From: Candidatus Poribacteria bacterium
Lineage (GTDB): Bacteria; Poribacteria; WGA-4E; WGA-3G
Assembly: GCA_028824685.1 (NCBI GenBank)
Contig: JAPPCZ010000086.1
Span: 186,001-250,000 of the forward strand
Direction: 5' to 3'
DNA: 64,000 nt
Made by a program: the position numbers and the translations under genes. Shown here piece by piece: positions 16,786 through 26,383 of the stretch. Below the pieces are notes generated by a model. The model made no database searches, was not told the DNA's origin, and saw nothing but the letters and a program-made list of their open reading frames with translations. Every line of letters starts with the position of its first letter. Position 1 is the first letter of the stretch.

Positions 16786-19700
16786 TTACTCGCTAACCAT
16801 TGGAGCGAGGTCTGAATACTCCGGTAGGATGGAATTTTTCAACGCAGCTAACATTTGATTGTACCGTTCTTTGTTCTTGGCATTCTTGCTCGCATCAGCG
16901 ACTTTTTTCCAAAAATAGTCTAATGAAGAATTTGCGGACATTATGCTTAAAGCATATTTGTAATTTCTTAGTGCCTCATCATAAAGTCCATTGGCAACAC
17001 ATGCACGCCCAAGTGTCATCGGGTGGTGATAACTCGTCCCCGTATCGTCTTGTAACGCACGTTTGGCATATTTTAGTGCTGTTTCAGGAAAGATTCCTTT
17101 ATCAAGAAGTTCTTCAGCAAACCAACGTTGATAATTTTCACTCTGTAGGTTGACATCTTTCTGACGAATTTTCAACCACTGAGCGTTGACAATTTCAGCT
17201 TTATCGGAATCGCCTGTTTTTTTGTAGAGATCGCCCAAAAGTTCGTGCAGGACCACACTCTCTTGCAATTTAGGTTCTATTTCTTCAAGGATAGCAAGGA
17301 GTTTGTGCTCTTGAGCTTCGTCAGTGTAAAGTGCGGAGATTGCGCGAATTAAGGAATCATGCCTCGCTTGTGTTGACGGTGTGTCTAATGCTTGGAGATA
17401 TACCGCTTCAGCATCAAAAATCTGATTCTGCTTTATATATAAATTCGCTAATAGATCGTAGGATTGGTATATTTCTGGATTAAGTTCTATGGCTTTTTCA
17501 TAGTAGGCTACTGATTTTGTCAAGTACTCATTCTTTAAATTTGCCAAAATTGGACGAGTGTAAGGTTCAAGTTTTGCATTTCCGATGAGTTTACCATCAT
17601 TTTCATTGGGTGAACTATCGGAAACGCGTCCTTGAGTTTCTACGTCAAATTTCCAATATCCGACTAATCCTGCTTCATCTCCGTTCAACTGCTTGTTCAT
17701 ATCGGAACGAATTTGTTCTGCAGTACGCGCGATGTTCCAAATTCGCACTTCATCAAGTAGCCCCGCAAAAGAAGCATGTTCCCATCTTTCTTCTTCATGA
17801 GAACAACCGATACGGAATGGAAGTGTGGTTTTACGTAGATGTTTTGCCTGTTTGAAGTCATTTCTTCCAACTTCAGAACCGTTGAGATAAAACTTCATAA
17901 TATTTTTCTTTGCATCAACGGTTGCCGCAACATGGCACCATTTATTTTTTGCAATTGAATTTGGCGGTGACCAAATAAATTTTTGTGATTGTCCTCCTGG
18001 GGATACATTAAAGATAATTCTACCTCCATCAAACAACCAAAGTGTGAATTGACGATGCGAAATATCCGGAATCCGTTTGTCACCTTTAAACAACACAGTT
18101 GTATAAGTGTTTGGAAAATCCGTGGGTTTGATCCATGTGGATACCGTAACCTGTTCAGAAATATTGTTAATGAGTTCACTGTCTTCGATTTCGACGTAAC
18201 TCCCATTTCCATCTAAGCTAAGTGCATTGCTTTCTATTATTGCGTCTACCGGACGATCCACTCTTTGAAACAGATCACCCAACTTTATGTGCCACCGGAC
18301 ATTTTCAGGTTGCAGTTTAGTAAGTTTTTGATACTGTTCAATTGCCTGTTTAATTTTATCTGTGGCTTCATAACTTTCAGCAAGTTCCAAGATAAGCTCG
18401 AAATCGCTGGGATTATCTTCAACATTCTTCAGTTGCTCAGGTATCAATTTTTCATAGGGTTTTTCATCTTTGGCAATTTTCTTCATTTTATTTTCTGCGT
18501 ATACTTGCATAAGTCTGCTGTTAGTTGCTTTTGCCATCTGTTGAAATACCACAAATGCGTCTTCATAACGTTTTGCGCCAAGGTAGCTTTTCGCAAGAAT
18601 TGCGTACAAATACTGCAATTCCCATTTGTCACCAGAACTCTCAGCTTCAACAACAGCGGCAGCAGCGAGTTTAATGGATTGGTCGTAGATTCCATTCTTA
18701 AGACAGATAGTGGCAAGTGCACCGACGAATGACGTGTCTCCTTTAAATTTGCTGGATGTGAGCGCAGTGTCTGCTCGGTTCAAAACGGTTTTCATTATAT
18801 CAGGTTGGTTTCTTTTTTTGAATGCAGCAGCAGCGTAGTAAAAGCTGCGAACATTATCTGGTTCTACTTTGCTTAGCATGTCATACACTTCGGCGGCTTT
18901 CTGAAAATCGTTAGTTTCCCAATAAGTATCAGCAAGCATTTCAATGGCAGCAGTATTTTTAGTATCCTTTCCAAGTTTGCCTTCAAAAATAGTAACTAAT
19001 TCTTCAAGTTTTCCCTTATCTCTATAGACATTTATCAAAGTTTTGCGAGTGTCATCACCAACAAAGTTAACATTAATTCCGGACGCTCCAAAAGTTGTAG
19101 AGTGGGTTACCAATCTGGGATGCTTTGATACTTCAGCTTCGTAGAATTCTAATGCTAAGTCTGTCCTGTTATGTTTTAGGTATGCCTTGAGTAATTCCTC
19201 GGTGACTTTATTCTTCTCATTAGTGCTATTGGTCATTTCCAGTGCTTTTTCAAACGCATCAGCAGATTTTTCCAATTCGCTGTTTTTGATAAAGAGCCGT
19301 GCACGTTCTCTTTGCATCTGATAAGTGATTGTGCCTTCTGCTTCAGCCTTTTGTAGCCTCTCTTCTAAAATCCCATGATAGCGATAAAAATTGAGCAATT
19401 GTCGTTCGACCTCTTGCCGTTCCGAATTTGATGTGGTGGATTGGATAGCATTCTTCAATGCTATTTCGGTAGCATCTATGTCCTCATTGAAAAAATAAAG
19501 TCTTGCGAGTATGAGATACGTTTGTTTATCGCCTTGTCCTAATTCAATCGCTTTTTCATAGTTGGCGATGGCTGCATCTACGTTATCTTCGTCTGCATAG
19601 AGTTTTGCGAGTCGTGCGTAATGGACACCAAATTCTGGATGTGTTTGAATGTATGACTGCGCGAGCTCAAGTGCCTCGTTGACTTTACCCGCAGCTTGCC

Positions 19701-20049
19701 AGCTTTTAACAAGTTCATCTTGATACGCTAAGTTTTCAGGAGCACCTTCAAGGAGTTTGCCCCAGATTTGCGCAGCTTTTTCGTGTTGATTTGTTCGGGT
19801 GTAGAGTTCTGCAAGCTGCGTGCGAGATTCAGTGTCCTCAGGTAACGCTATTACAATTCGTTCGTAGATTTTTATTGCTTCCTCTATTTGATTTCGCTTC
19901 ACGAATCCTTGCGCCAATTTGACGAATTCTTGTACAGCTGCGTGTTTTTCTTCGGAGCGTATCTCCTCTGGCTCAAGTTGTACCACGAAAGTAACCACTG
20001 TGATTAACATGAGAACGAGGAAAAATAAAGACAATTTCGAACATGTCAT
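16786..20049 (-). CDS. Exported TPR protein with an inserted LamG domain
   Basis: About 1087 residues from ATG 20049, which is preceded by AGGAGG and followed by a signal or anchor segment (LSLFFLVLMLITVVTFVV). TPRs occupy about residues 30-590 and again about 820-1075. Between them, at about 605-815, lies a LamG/concanavalin-like domain (ALSLDGNGSYVEIED, VSTWIKPTDFPNTYTTV, KWCHVAATVDAKKNIMKFYL, FAGLLDEVRIWNIARTAEQI, GLVGYWKFD). The TPR half is clearly paralogous to 8054-10222, including the signal region and the QLEPEE/QLEAED motif. The domain insertion splits the TPR superhelix. A role in extracytoplasmic binding of glycans or proteins is inferred. A fragment of the lost C-terminus lies just downstream. 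Confidence 0.88.
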   Translation of the reverse strand: MTCSKLSLFFLVLMLITVVTFVVQLEPEEIRSEEKHAAVQEFVKLAQGFVKRNQIEEAIKIYERIVIALPEDTESRTQLAELYTRTNQHEKAAQIWGKLLEGAPENLAYQDELVKSWQAAGKVNEALELAQSYIQTHPEFGVHYARLAKLYADEDNVDAAIANYEKAIELGQGDKQTYLILARLYFFNEDIDATEIALKNAIQSTTSNSERQEVERQLLNFYRYHGILEERLQKAEAEGTITYQMQRERARLFIKNSELEKSADAFEKALEMTNSTNEKNKVTEELLKAYLKHNRTDLALEFYEAEVSKHPRLVTHSTTFGASGINVNFVGDDTRKTLINVYRDKGKLEELVTIFEGKLGKDTKNTAAIEMLADTYWETNDFQKAAEVYDMLSKVEPDNVRSFYYAAAAFKKRNQPDIMKTVLNRADTALTSSKFKGDTSFVGALATICLKNGIYDQSIKLAAAAVVEAESSGDKWELQYLYAILAKSYLGAKRYEDAFVVFQQMAKATNSRLMQVYAENKMKKIAKDEKPYEKLIPEQLKNVEDNPSDFELILELAESYEATDKIKQAIEQYQKLTKLQPENVRWHIKLGDLFQRVDRPVDAIIESNALSLDGNGSYVEIEDSELINNISEQVTVSTWIKPTDFPNTYTTVLFKGDKRIPDISHRQFTLWLFDGGRIIFNVSPGGQSQKFIWSPPNSIAKNKWCHVAATVDAKKNIMKFYLNGSEVGRNDFKQAKHLRKTTLPFRIGCSHEEERWEHASFAGLLDEVRIWNIARTAEQIRSDMNKQLNGDEAGLVGYWKFDVETQGRVSDSSPNENDGKLIGNAKLEPYTRPILANLKNEYLTKSVAYYEKAIELNPEIYQSYDLLANLYIKQNQIFDAEAVYLQALDTPSTQARHDSLIRAISALYTDEAQEHKLLAILEEIEPKLQESVVLHELLGDLYKKTGDSDKAEIVNAQWLKIRQKDVNLQSENYQRWFAEELLDKGIFPETALKYAKRALQDDTGTSYHHPMTLGRACVANGLYDEALRNYKYALSIMSANSSLDYFWKKVADASKNAKNKERYNQMLAALKNSILPEYSDLAPMVSE

Positions 20050-20209
20050 AAAAATATGCCTCCTAATGGTTTTATCTATGTACATTTTCGGATGCATTTT
20101 TGTATTGTTTAGCGAAATAATTTACTCACTAAAACAGAGCTATTCAGTTTTTAGCGTTTTTGTTGTAAAGTCGCGATTGGAAGGTTGCCTCTGCTGTAAT
20201 TCTGGATGT

Positions 20210-22285
20210 CTATTTCTGTGCAGGAGTCTGTTCTTTCAGTTCTGATATTTGGTCGCGCAGTGTTGCTGCGAGTTCAAATTCGAGGTCTATCGCTGCCTTG
20301 TGCATCTGACGAGTTAAATCATCAATAAGCGCATCAATATCTTCCTCAAAGGTGTCCTCAATTACAGGGACTGGTTTCTCAGATTTTTTAGATTTTTTAG
20401 ATTTTTCCGTTTTGTATTCTTCAGTCGATTCGGAAATCAGCTGCTCAATCGCTTTCTGAATTGTTGCGGGTGTGATGTTGTTTTCCTCATTATATTTCAA
20501 TTGTATATCGCGTCTGCGTTGTGTCTCTGCCATTGCGTCTGCCATTGCTTCGGTGATAGTATCACCGTATAGTAGGACTTCACCATCAACGTTACGGGCT
20601 GCGCGTCCAGATGTTTGAACTAACGAGGTAACTGATCTGAGGAAACCGGGACGATCCGCATCTAAAATTGCGACAAGCGAAACTTCTGGTAGGTCAAGTC
20701 CTTCACGTAGTAGGTTAATCCCGATAAGTACATCGAATTCGCCTTCGCGGAGTTGTCGCAAAATACGAGCACGGTCAAACACATCAATTTCAGAATGCAT
20801 GTAGTTTGCTTGGATACCTGCTTCTATAAAGTATTCGCTTAAATCTTCCGCCATCCGCTTTGTGAGTGTTGTGACAAGGACACGTTGCTTGTGTTTTACG
20901 CGTTCACGTATTTTGCCGATGAGATGGTCAATTTGTCCACGCACAGGGTGAACCGAAATTTGCGGGTCAATTAATCCGGTCGGACGGATAATCTGTTCAA
21001 CGATTTGCCCTCCTCCTTTTTCCTCTATCTCATACTTGCCGGGGGTGGCAGAAACATATATAACTTGATCGAGATATGATTGTACCTCCTCAAAACGGAG
21101 AGGACGGTTATCTAAGGCTGAGGGTAATCGGAATCCATATTCCACAAGTGTTAACTTTCTTGATCGATCACCGCGATACATCCCTTTCAGTTGCGGTATT
21201 GTCACGTGTGATTCGTCAATGAACAGCAGAAAATCCTCTGGAAAATAGTTTAGAAGGCAATATGGTGGTTCTCCCGGTTGCAATCCGGATAAGTGGCGTG
21301 AATAATTTTCAATACCTGAGCAGTACCCTACCTCGCGAAGCATCTCCAAATCAAAACGGGTTCGTTGTTCAACGCGCTGTGCTTCCAGCAATTTATTTTC
21401 TTTTTCAAATGTGGCGATTCGTTCATGGAGTTCAAGTTCAATGTTTATGAGTGCTTCTTCAAAGAGGTCGGCATCCGTCATAAAGTGTTTTGCAGGATAA
21501 ATTTCGAGGGAGTCCTGTTTTCCCAATATCTCCCCAGTGGTAGTATCAATTTCGCAAATTCTATCAATTTCGTCTCCAAACATTTCAATGCGAAATGCAC
21601 TTTCGCTATATGCGGGAAAGATTTCAACGACATCGCCTCGAACACGAAACGTGCCTTGCCAAAAATCAACATCGTTACGAACGTATTGAATATCCACCAA
21701 AGAACGCAGGAATTCATCACGTCGTATAGTTTTACCGATCTCTAAATCAACTTTCTGCCCTTCAAATTCGCGTGGGGATCCGAGACCGTATAGACATGAA
21801 ACACTTGCAACAATGACAACATCACGCCGAGACATTAAGGAGGCAGTAGACGCGAGCCGCATCCGCGTGATTTCTTCGTTAATCCGTACATCTTTCTCAA
21901 TGAATGTGTCTGTTGAAGGGATATATGCCTCTGGTTGGTAGTATTCATAATCACTGACGAAATAGTGTACGGCATTGTGTGGGAAAAAGGATTTGAACTC
22001 ATTGTATAGTTGTGCTGAGAGCGTTTTATTTGGAGAGATCACAAGCGTTGGACGTTGGATATTCTGAATCACGTTCGCCATCGTGTAAGTTTTACCAGAA
22101 CCCGTAACACCTAACAAGGTTTGTGCTTTGTCGCCGCGTAGGATTCCATTAGTCAATTTATCAATCGCTTGCGGTTGATCACCCTGTGGATCGAATTCTG
22201 AGACTAACTCAAATGGTTTTGACGGTATCTCTGGATTTACATTGATCGGGGAAATTGTGGGTCGCGCGTCAAAATGCTCTCTCAT
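20210..22285 (-). CDS. uvrB: UvrABC excinuclease subunit B
   Basis: A 691-residue UvrB, the normal family length. UvrB is the damage-verification helicase-like subunit of nucleotide excision repair; it takes DNA from UvrA and recruits UvrC. Visible motifs are Walker A GVTGSGKTYT, the beta-hairpin region (YEYYQPEAYIPSTDTFIEKD), the DESH motif (FIDESHVTIPQLKGMY), helicase motif VI (QTSGRAARN) and a C-terminal UVR motif (DLTRQMHKAAIDLEFELAATLRD). A Lys/Ser-rich linker (KSKKSKKSEK) precedes the UVR motif. ATG 22285 is the start. It is encoded alone, with neither uvrA nor uvrC nearby, and a repeat-rich spacer lies upstream. Confidence 0.98.
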   Translation of the reverse strand: MREHFDARPTISPINVNPEIPSKPFELVSEFDPQGDQPQAIDKLTNGILRGDKAQTLLGVTGSGKTYTMANVIQNIQRPTLVISPNKTLSAQLYNEFKSFFPHNAVHYFVSDYEYYQPEAYIPSTDTFIEKDVRINEEITRMRLASTASLMSRRDVVIVASVSCLYGLGSPREFEGQKVDLEIGKTIRRDEFLRSLVDIQYVRNDVDFWQGTFRVRGDVVEIFPAYSESAFRIEMFGDEIDRICEIDTTTGEILGKQDSLEIYPAKHFMTDADLFEEALINIELELHERIATFEKENKLLEAQRVEQRTRFDLEMLREVGYCSGIENYSRHLSGLQPGEPPYCLLNYFPEDFLLFIDESHVTIPQLKGMYRGDRSRKLTLVEYGFRLPSALDNRPLRFEEVQSYLDQVIYVSATPGKYEIEEKGGGQIVEQIIRPTGLIDPQISVHPVRGQIDHLIGKIRERVKHKQRVLVTTLTKRMAEDLSEYFIEAGIQANYMHSEIDVFDRARILRQLREGEFDVLIGINLLREGLDLPEVSLVAILDADRPGFLRSVTSLVQTSGRAARNVDGEVLLYGDTITEAMADAMAETQRRRDIQLKYNEENNITPATIQKAIEQLISESTEEYKTEKSKKSKKSEKPVPVIEDTFEEDIDALIDDLTRQMHKAAIDLEFELAATLRDQISELKEQTPAQK

Positions 22286-22373
22286 TTCTATTCCTTAGTA
22301 CAGCGTTAGTTAGAAATTATATTCTTGTGTTCTGCTTAAACCATTTCTAATTGACAAATTGTCATAATAAACT

Positions 22374-22495
22374 GTAGGTCGGGTAGAACTTGCGACACCC
22401 GACATGGAGCCCTATCTAAAATCACACGTGTCCAAATCAACGCCAAATGCGCTTTTTAGTATCTGTCGGGTTTCGCTTTGCTCTACCCGACCTAC
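22374..22495. repeat. Inverted-repeat element with GTAGGTCGGGTAGA ends
   Basis: The left arm starts GTAGGTCGGGTAGAACTTGC and continues to a CACCCGACA end; the right arm runs TGTCGGGTTTCGCTTTG to CTACCCGACCTAC. The arms are imperfect complements about 60 bases apart. Related copies are at 32521-32732 and 62779-62853. The spacer 22286-22739 otherwise contains only a second repeat. Confidence 0.75.
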
Positions 22496-22625
22496 GAAAG
22501 AATGCTACATAATCATTAGAAATGGTATTACTTTTAGGTTGTGTCTTTTAGTATAACACGTTTTTCTTAAAATTTGTAGAGAGAGTTTTGTGTTGGGTGT
22601 GTAGAGTTTTGTGATGAAATCACTG

Positions 22626-22727
22626 GTAGGAGCGATCTCTGGATCGCGACGAAACCCACTCAAAGTCGGGAATCGGAGTTCCCTCCTACAGCTCAGGTGT
22701 AAAGTTAATTGTAGAATCTACTATAAT
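22626..22727. repeat. GGAGCGATCTC/GGAGTTCCCTCC repeat with a single MITE end
   Basis: It contains GTAGGAGCGATCTCTGGATC and its inverted partner GGAATCGGAGTTCCCTCC, then GTTAATTGTAGAATCTACTA. These match the right half of the 44193-44330 element, but the left terminus is not recognisable, so this copy looks truncated. Confidence 0.6.
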
Positions 22728-22739
22728 GTGGACACAGTA

Positions 22740-25247
22740 CTAATGTTGATCACATATTCTTGTAGGTTCTTGCCCCTTAATAAAAGGCTCGTTGCTAATG
22801 TTTTCCGGGGGACACTTATCTTTATTTTTCAGTAGACCTGTAACTTTATCAATTTCCCAGAATTCAATTCCTTCTGGTACGGGAAATTCCTTTTCTGGGC
22901 CGCGGGCTGCATCTTTTATGAAACGCGCCCAGATAGGTAACGCTGCTTTCGCTCCTTCTTGATTGTAATTACGACGATTTCGTTTATATACATCAAAACC
23001 GACCCAAACACCGACAATCAAGTCAGCAGTATATCCAACGAACCACGCATCCACGTTACCATTCGTAGTCCCAGTTTTTCCTGCTATAGGGCGAGTGATT
23101 TGATAACCACGGTTTGGTAATATAGCACGCCGTCCCGTTCCCTGTTTAATAACACTTTCCAAAAACGAAGTAATCTGGTACGCTAACCTTTCATCCAAAA
23201 CACGAGTACGTTCCGGTTGAGAAGTATAAATCGGTTTACCTGCTGCATCTACGATATATTGGATGTAAACGGGTTCTGTTAGAATTCCACGATTCGCGAA
23301 GACTCCATAAGCTGCTGTTAATTCAATCACCTTCATACCAGACGCACCCAAAGTAAGTGCTGGTGTTGGTTGCATAGGACTTTCAATTCCCATCCTTTTT
23401 GTTAGTTTTACAATCCGATCTATACCTTCCCATAAACCATTCTCATTAACTGGTGTTTCCAAAGCAGCTCGGACCGTTGGAACGTTAATTGAACGTTTGA
23501 TAATATCTCGAACCGTAAGTGGACCATTAAAGGTAAAACTATAGTTGTCGGGGTACCACATTGGTTGCCCTGGTGCTGGCACCATTCCCCAACTTTCATC
23601 TACAATTATCGTTGCGGGAGTAACTATAGAAGGTTCTTCCATAAGTGCAGCAAAAACGATGGGTTTAAACGCTGAACCTGGCTGCCGACGCGCGGGGTCA
23701 CTTCGGGTGCCGATAGTTCTATTAAAATCGTTAAAATTATATTTGCCTACCATCCTATTATCAGATATACGGAAATCACGCCCACCCATCATCGCTTTAA
23801 CATGTCCCGTGCGCGGATCAAATGCGATGAGTGCCGCTTGCAAATAACTATCTATTGGATCAATGCGCCGTGGATTATCTTTATTTTTATCGTAATTTGG
23901 TAGGTGTTTCGCCCATGTTCTATCCATGAATCGCAAGTGGTCTGCTATGGCATTTACCGCGACTGATTGCATTGACATATCTATGGTTGTGTAAACTTTC
24001 AATCCATCCTTATACAGACTATTTTGAAGATGCGGAATTTTATCAAGTTCTAATTCAATATGATTTAAAAAGTGTCCTGCAGTAATTTGGTTTTCTTTTA
24101 TAGATGTATTTGTTGCCTCTTGAACTTGTATAGGTTGATTCCGATTTTCGCTGTATTCCTTAGGTGTGATAAGTTTTTGGTTGTACATAGCCCTAAGTAC
24201 CAAATCGCGGCGCTTTTTGGCATTTTCAGGATTTTTTACTGGTGAATAAAGTGTCGTTCCCTTTGGAATAGCTGCGAGCAAAGCACATTCGTGGTAATCC
24301 AGCTCAGACACCTCTTTGCCAAAGAAAGCCAAAGCAGCTTTTTGGACACCGAATAGTTGTTGCCCCCCAAATCGTCCGAAGTCAATATAGTTAAGATATC
24401 CTTCCAGAATTTGAGACTTTGACAATTGTTTTTCGATTCTAAATGCGAGCAAGATTTCACGAGTTTTTCTTGCCGGAGTACGTTCTTTTCCCAAGTAGAT
24501 ATTGCGAGTTAACTGCTGTGTCAGTGTGCTTGTAGCACCGATTCGGTCACCGCCCGTAAGAGAATCCTTGATAGCCCCGATGAGTCGGATAATATCAACC
24601 CCCGAATGCTGATAAAATCGTCTGTCCTCAATTGCGATAAATGCATCCACAAGTTTTCTTGGCATCTCGTCAAGTGGAATGATTTTGCGCGTTGTCCCTT
24701 TTTCATCTCCAGAAAATTCCTTAATCAATTCAGGTTCAAGGTAAAAATTACGGATTGCGTTCCCCTCATCGTTTTTGATAGATTCTATTTTTCCTTTTTT
24801 TATTGAGAGATAAATGCGTTTTGCTTCTGTATCTTTTTCCATATACGGGTATATAAATTCGCGAAGAAATATATCAATAGTTCCATTTTGTTCACCTTTT
24901 TTTCCAGTGAGTTGCAGCAAATATTGCCCCTGAGAGTTTATGCCTGTGCCGCCTTGCTTAACCGCTTCATATTCCAAACGTTGAAGTTTATCGGTTAAAA
25001 AGACAGCAGAATCTTTGAGCTGCACTTCGCATATTGATGAATATACCTCAAGATGCTGCCGCCAAGTTTGTTTATCTACTTTATAATTTAAGTTGTCCAG
25101 CTTAAGTGCTGCCACATCTTCCCAACATCCATACATAAAACCACCCGCGACGCCGATGCCGAAACAGACAACAAAGAATATAAGGAGAAAACTGACAAAG
25201 ATAATACTCAGAATTACTTGCAAAGAATTATATAGGAAATGGCGCAT
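22740..25247 (-). CDS. Class A penicillin-binding protein (bifunctional peptidoglycan synthase)
   Basis: About 835 residues from ATG 25247, with GGAG 6 bases upstream. An N-terminal membrane anchor (SIIFVSFLLIFFVVCFGIGVAG) is followed by a GT51 glycosyltransferase domain at about 195-370 (AIEDRRFYQHSGVDI with the catalytic Glu, and GATSTLTQQLTRNIYLGKE). The transpeptidase domain has the serine motif RQPGSAFKP, an SIN motif in IKRSINVPTVRA and KTGTTNGNVDAWF. It polymerises and crosslinks peptidoglycan on the outer face of the cytoplasmic membrane. This shows that the organism makes murein. Downstream on the same strand there is only a repeat-rich gap. Confidence 0.97.
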   Translation of the reverse strand: MRHFLYNSLQVILSIIFVSFLLIFFVVCFGIGVAGGFMYGCWEDVAALKLDNLNYKVDKQTWRQHLEVYSSICEVQLKDSAVFLTDKLQRLEYEAVKQGGTGINSQGQYLLQLTGKKGEQNGTIDIFLREFIYPYMEKDTEAKRIYLSIKKGKIESIKNDEGNAIRNFYLEPELIKEFSGDEKGTTRKIIPLDEMPRKLVDAFIAIEDRRFYQHSGVDIIRLIGAIKDSLTGGDRIGATSTLTQQLTRNIYLGKERTPARKTREILLAFRIEKQLSKSQILEGYLNYIDFGRFGGQQLFGVQKAALAFFGKEVSELDYHECALLAAIPKGTTLYSPVKNPENAKKRRDLVLRAMYNQKLITPKEYSENRNQPIQVQEATNTSIKENQITAGHFLNHIELELDKIPHLQNSLYKDGLKVYTTIDMSMQSVAVNAIADHLRFMDRTWAKHLPNYDKNKDNPRRIDPIDSYLQAALIAFDPRTGHVKAMMGGRDFRISDNRMVGKYNFNDFNRTIGTRSDPARRQPGSAFKPIVFAALMEEPSIVTPATIIVDESWGMVPAPGQPMWYPDNYSFTFNGPLTVRDIIKRSINVPTVRAALETPVNENGLWEGIDRIVKLTKRMGIESPMQPTPALTLGASGMKVIELTAAYGVFANRGILTEPVYIQYIVDAAGKPIYTSQPERTRVLDERLAYQITSFLESVIKQGTGRRAILPNRGYQITRPIAGKTGTTNGNVDAWFVGYTADLIVGVWVGFDVYKRNRRNYNQEGAKAALPIWARFIKDAARGPEKEFPVPEGIEFWEIDKVTGLLKNKDKCPPENISNEPFIKGQEPTRICDQH

Positions 25248-25302
25248 ATTGTTCTCCAATATATGTTATGTGAAAGGCAATCAAACTGTTCTAATTTTTG
25301 TG

Positions 25303-25911
25303 CTAAGGCGTTCGATCCAAATCTGCTTTTCTGACCCGTTTAATGGTACACCCGATTGCACGTGTTTTCTTCTGCTTATCTGGAATGGTCTTTCCATCTA
25401 ATAGTAAATCCAGCACATTCTTGAGATAATGCGTTTTAGGCGTATTTCGACTATCGTCAATTGCCCCTCTATATCGGAGCATTTTTTCTGTATCTATAAG
25501 AAAAACCTCTGGGGTTCTGCGTGCTTGAAAATAGTCTGCAATATTGTTATCTGGATCCTTGAGAATAGGAAATTCAAAGTTGTGTTTCTCGCGATACTTT
25601 TTAATTTTTTCCACTGTTTCGTATTTATTGGAATGAATGCCTACAAATTGCACATTTTTCTTTTTGTAATCTTTTACCAGCGTATTGATACGTTCAACAT
25701 ATTCATCCATCGCCGGACATTGAGTAGCAAGAAATATCAACACAACCGCCTTTTTTTCTTTACTCAGTGTTTTCAAGCAATGGGTTTTATTTTTAGTGTC
25801 TTTGAGACTCCACTCCTCGACCTTTTCATCAATTTTGACAGGTTTTTCCGCTGCTAACGAGAAAGCGGCAAGTACAAATATGAGTCCAAAACTTGTGATA
25901 AACTTCCGCAT
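25303..25911 (-). CDS. Exported redoxin / thioredoxin-fold protein
   Basis: A 202-residue protein with a signal peptide (FITSFGLIFVLAAFSLAA). The body is an AhpC/TSA-redoxin fold: VVLIFLATQCPAMDEYVERI with a single Cys at the active position, VQFVGIHSNKYETVEKIKKYREKH, then FPILKDPDNNIADYFQARRTPEVFLID with the cis-Pro region. The second Cys of CxxC is replaced by Met (C-P-A-M). The C-terminus has another Cys in TRAIGCTIKR. This pattern is common in the redoxin-domain proteins of unknown substrate. It may catalyse thiol exchange in the periplasm. It precedes the PBP gene on the same strand by 55 bases and may form an operon with it. Confidence 0.85.
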   Translation of the reverse strand: MRKFITSFGLIFVLAAFSLAAEKPVKIDEKVEEWSLKDTKNKTHCLKTLSKEKKAVVLIFLATQCPAMDEYVERINTLVKDYKKKNVQFVGIHSNKYETVEKIKKYREKHNFEFPILKDPDNNIADYFQARRTPEVFLIDTEKMLRYRGAIDDSRNTPKTHYLKNVLDLLLDGKTIPDKQKKTRAIGCTIKRVRKADLDRTP

Positions 25912-26108
25912 TTTATGTCTCCTTATGTTAAAACGATGTAAACCTAATTTCGTTTATAATCCAAAAATCAAAATTCAGGGACAACCTATCTCATAAATCG
26001 TTAAACACGGTTCCCGCCAGAAAATTCAACTCCATCGTAGGAGTGGGGTCCCTGTGTCCAATAGGCATCAATTTAAGGATTTTAATTCTGTTTTTGGGTA
26101 TGCATAGC

Positions 26109-26267
26109 CTCGTAGAGGCGGTATGTTTATAGAATACGGCATTAGACCCTCTTGAGCTCCGTAGGAGCGGTATGTGTATCCAATAGTCTTTATAAACATA
26201 TCGTTCCTACGGAACTCAAGAAAAGGGTGTCGTTTTTTCTATAAACATATCGTTCCTACGGAACTCA
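26109..26267. repeat. Cluster of CGTTCCTACGGAAC palindromic repeats
   Basis: Two direct units (about 26190-26217 and 26239-26267) containing TATAAACATATCGTTCCTAC are preceded by two inverted, more degenerate units (about 26109-26134 and 26154-26179, each ending GGTATGTTTATAG or similar). They are the same family as the 10.3-kb units. The rest of the 25912-26383 spacer shows no gene. Confidence 0.75.
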
Positions 26268-26383
26268 ATATTCCCAAACGGGTTTAGAAAACCCTGCTAC
26301 AAGAAAGATCAGACACTAATTGATGCTAATAGGGCACGGGAACCCGCCCTACAAATGATCTATGAAACACGCTCTAACATACT

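Noticed and set aside
25303..25911. A fourth selenoprotein in the redoxin gene
   Set aside because: The active-site codon is an ordinary Cys (TQCPAM) and the frame has no internal UGA.
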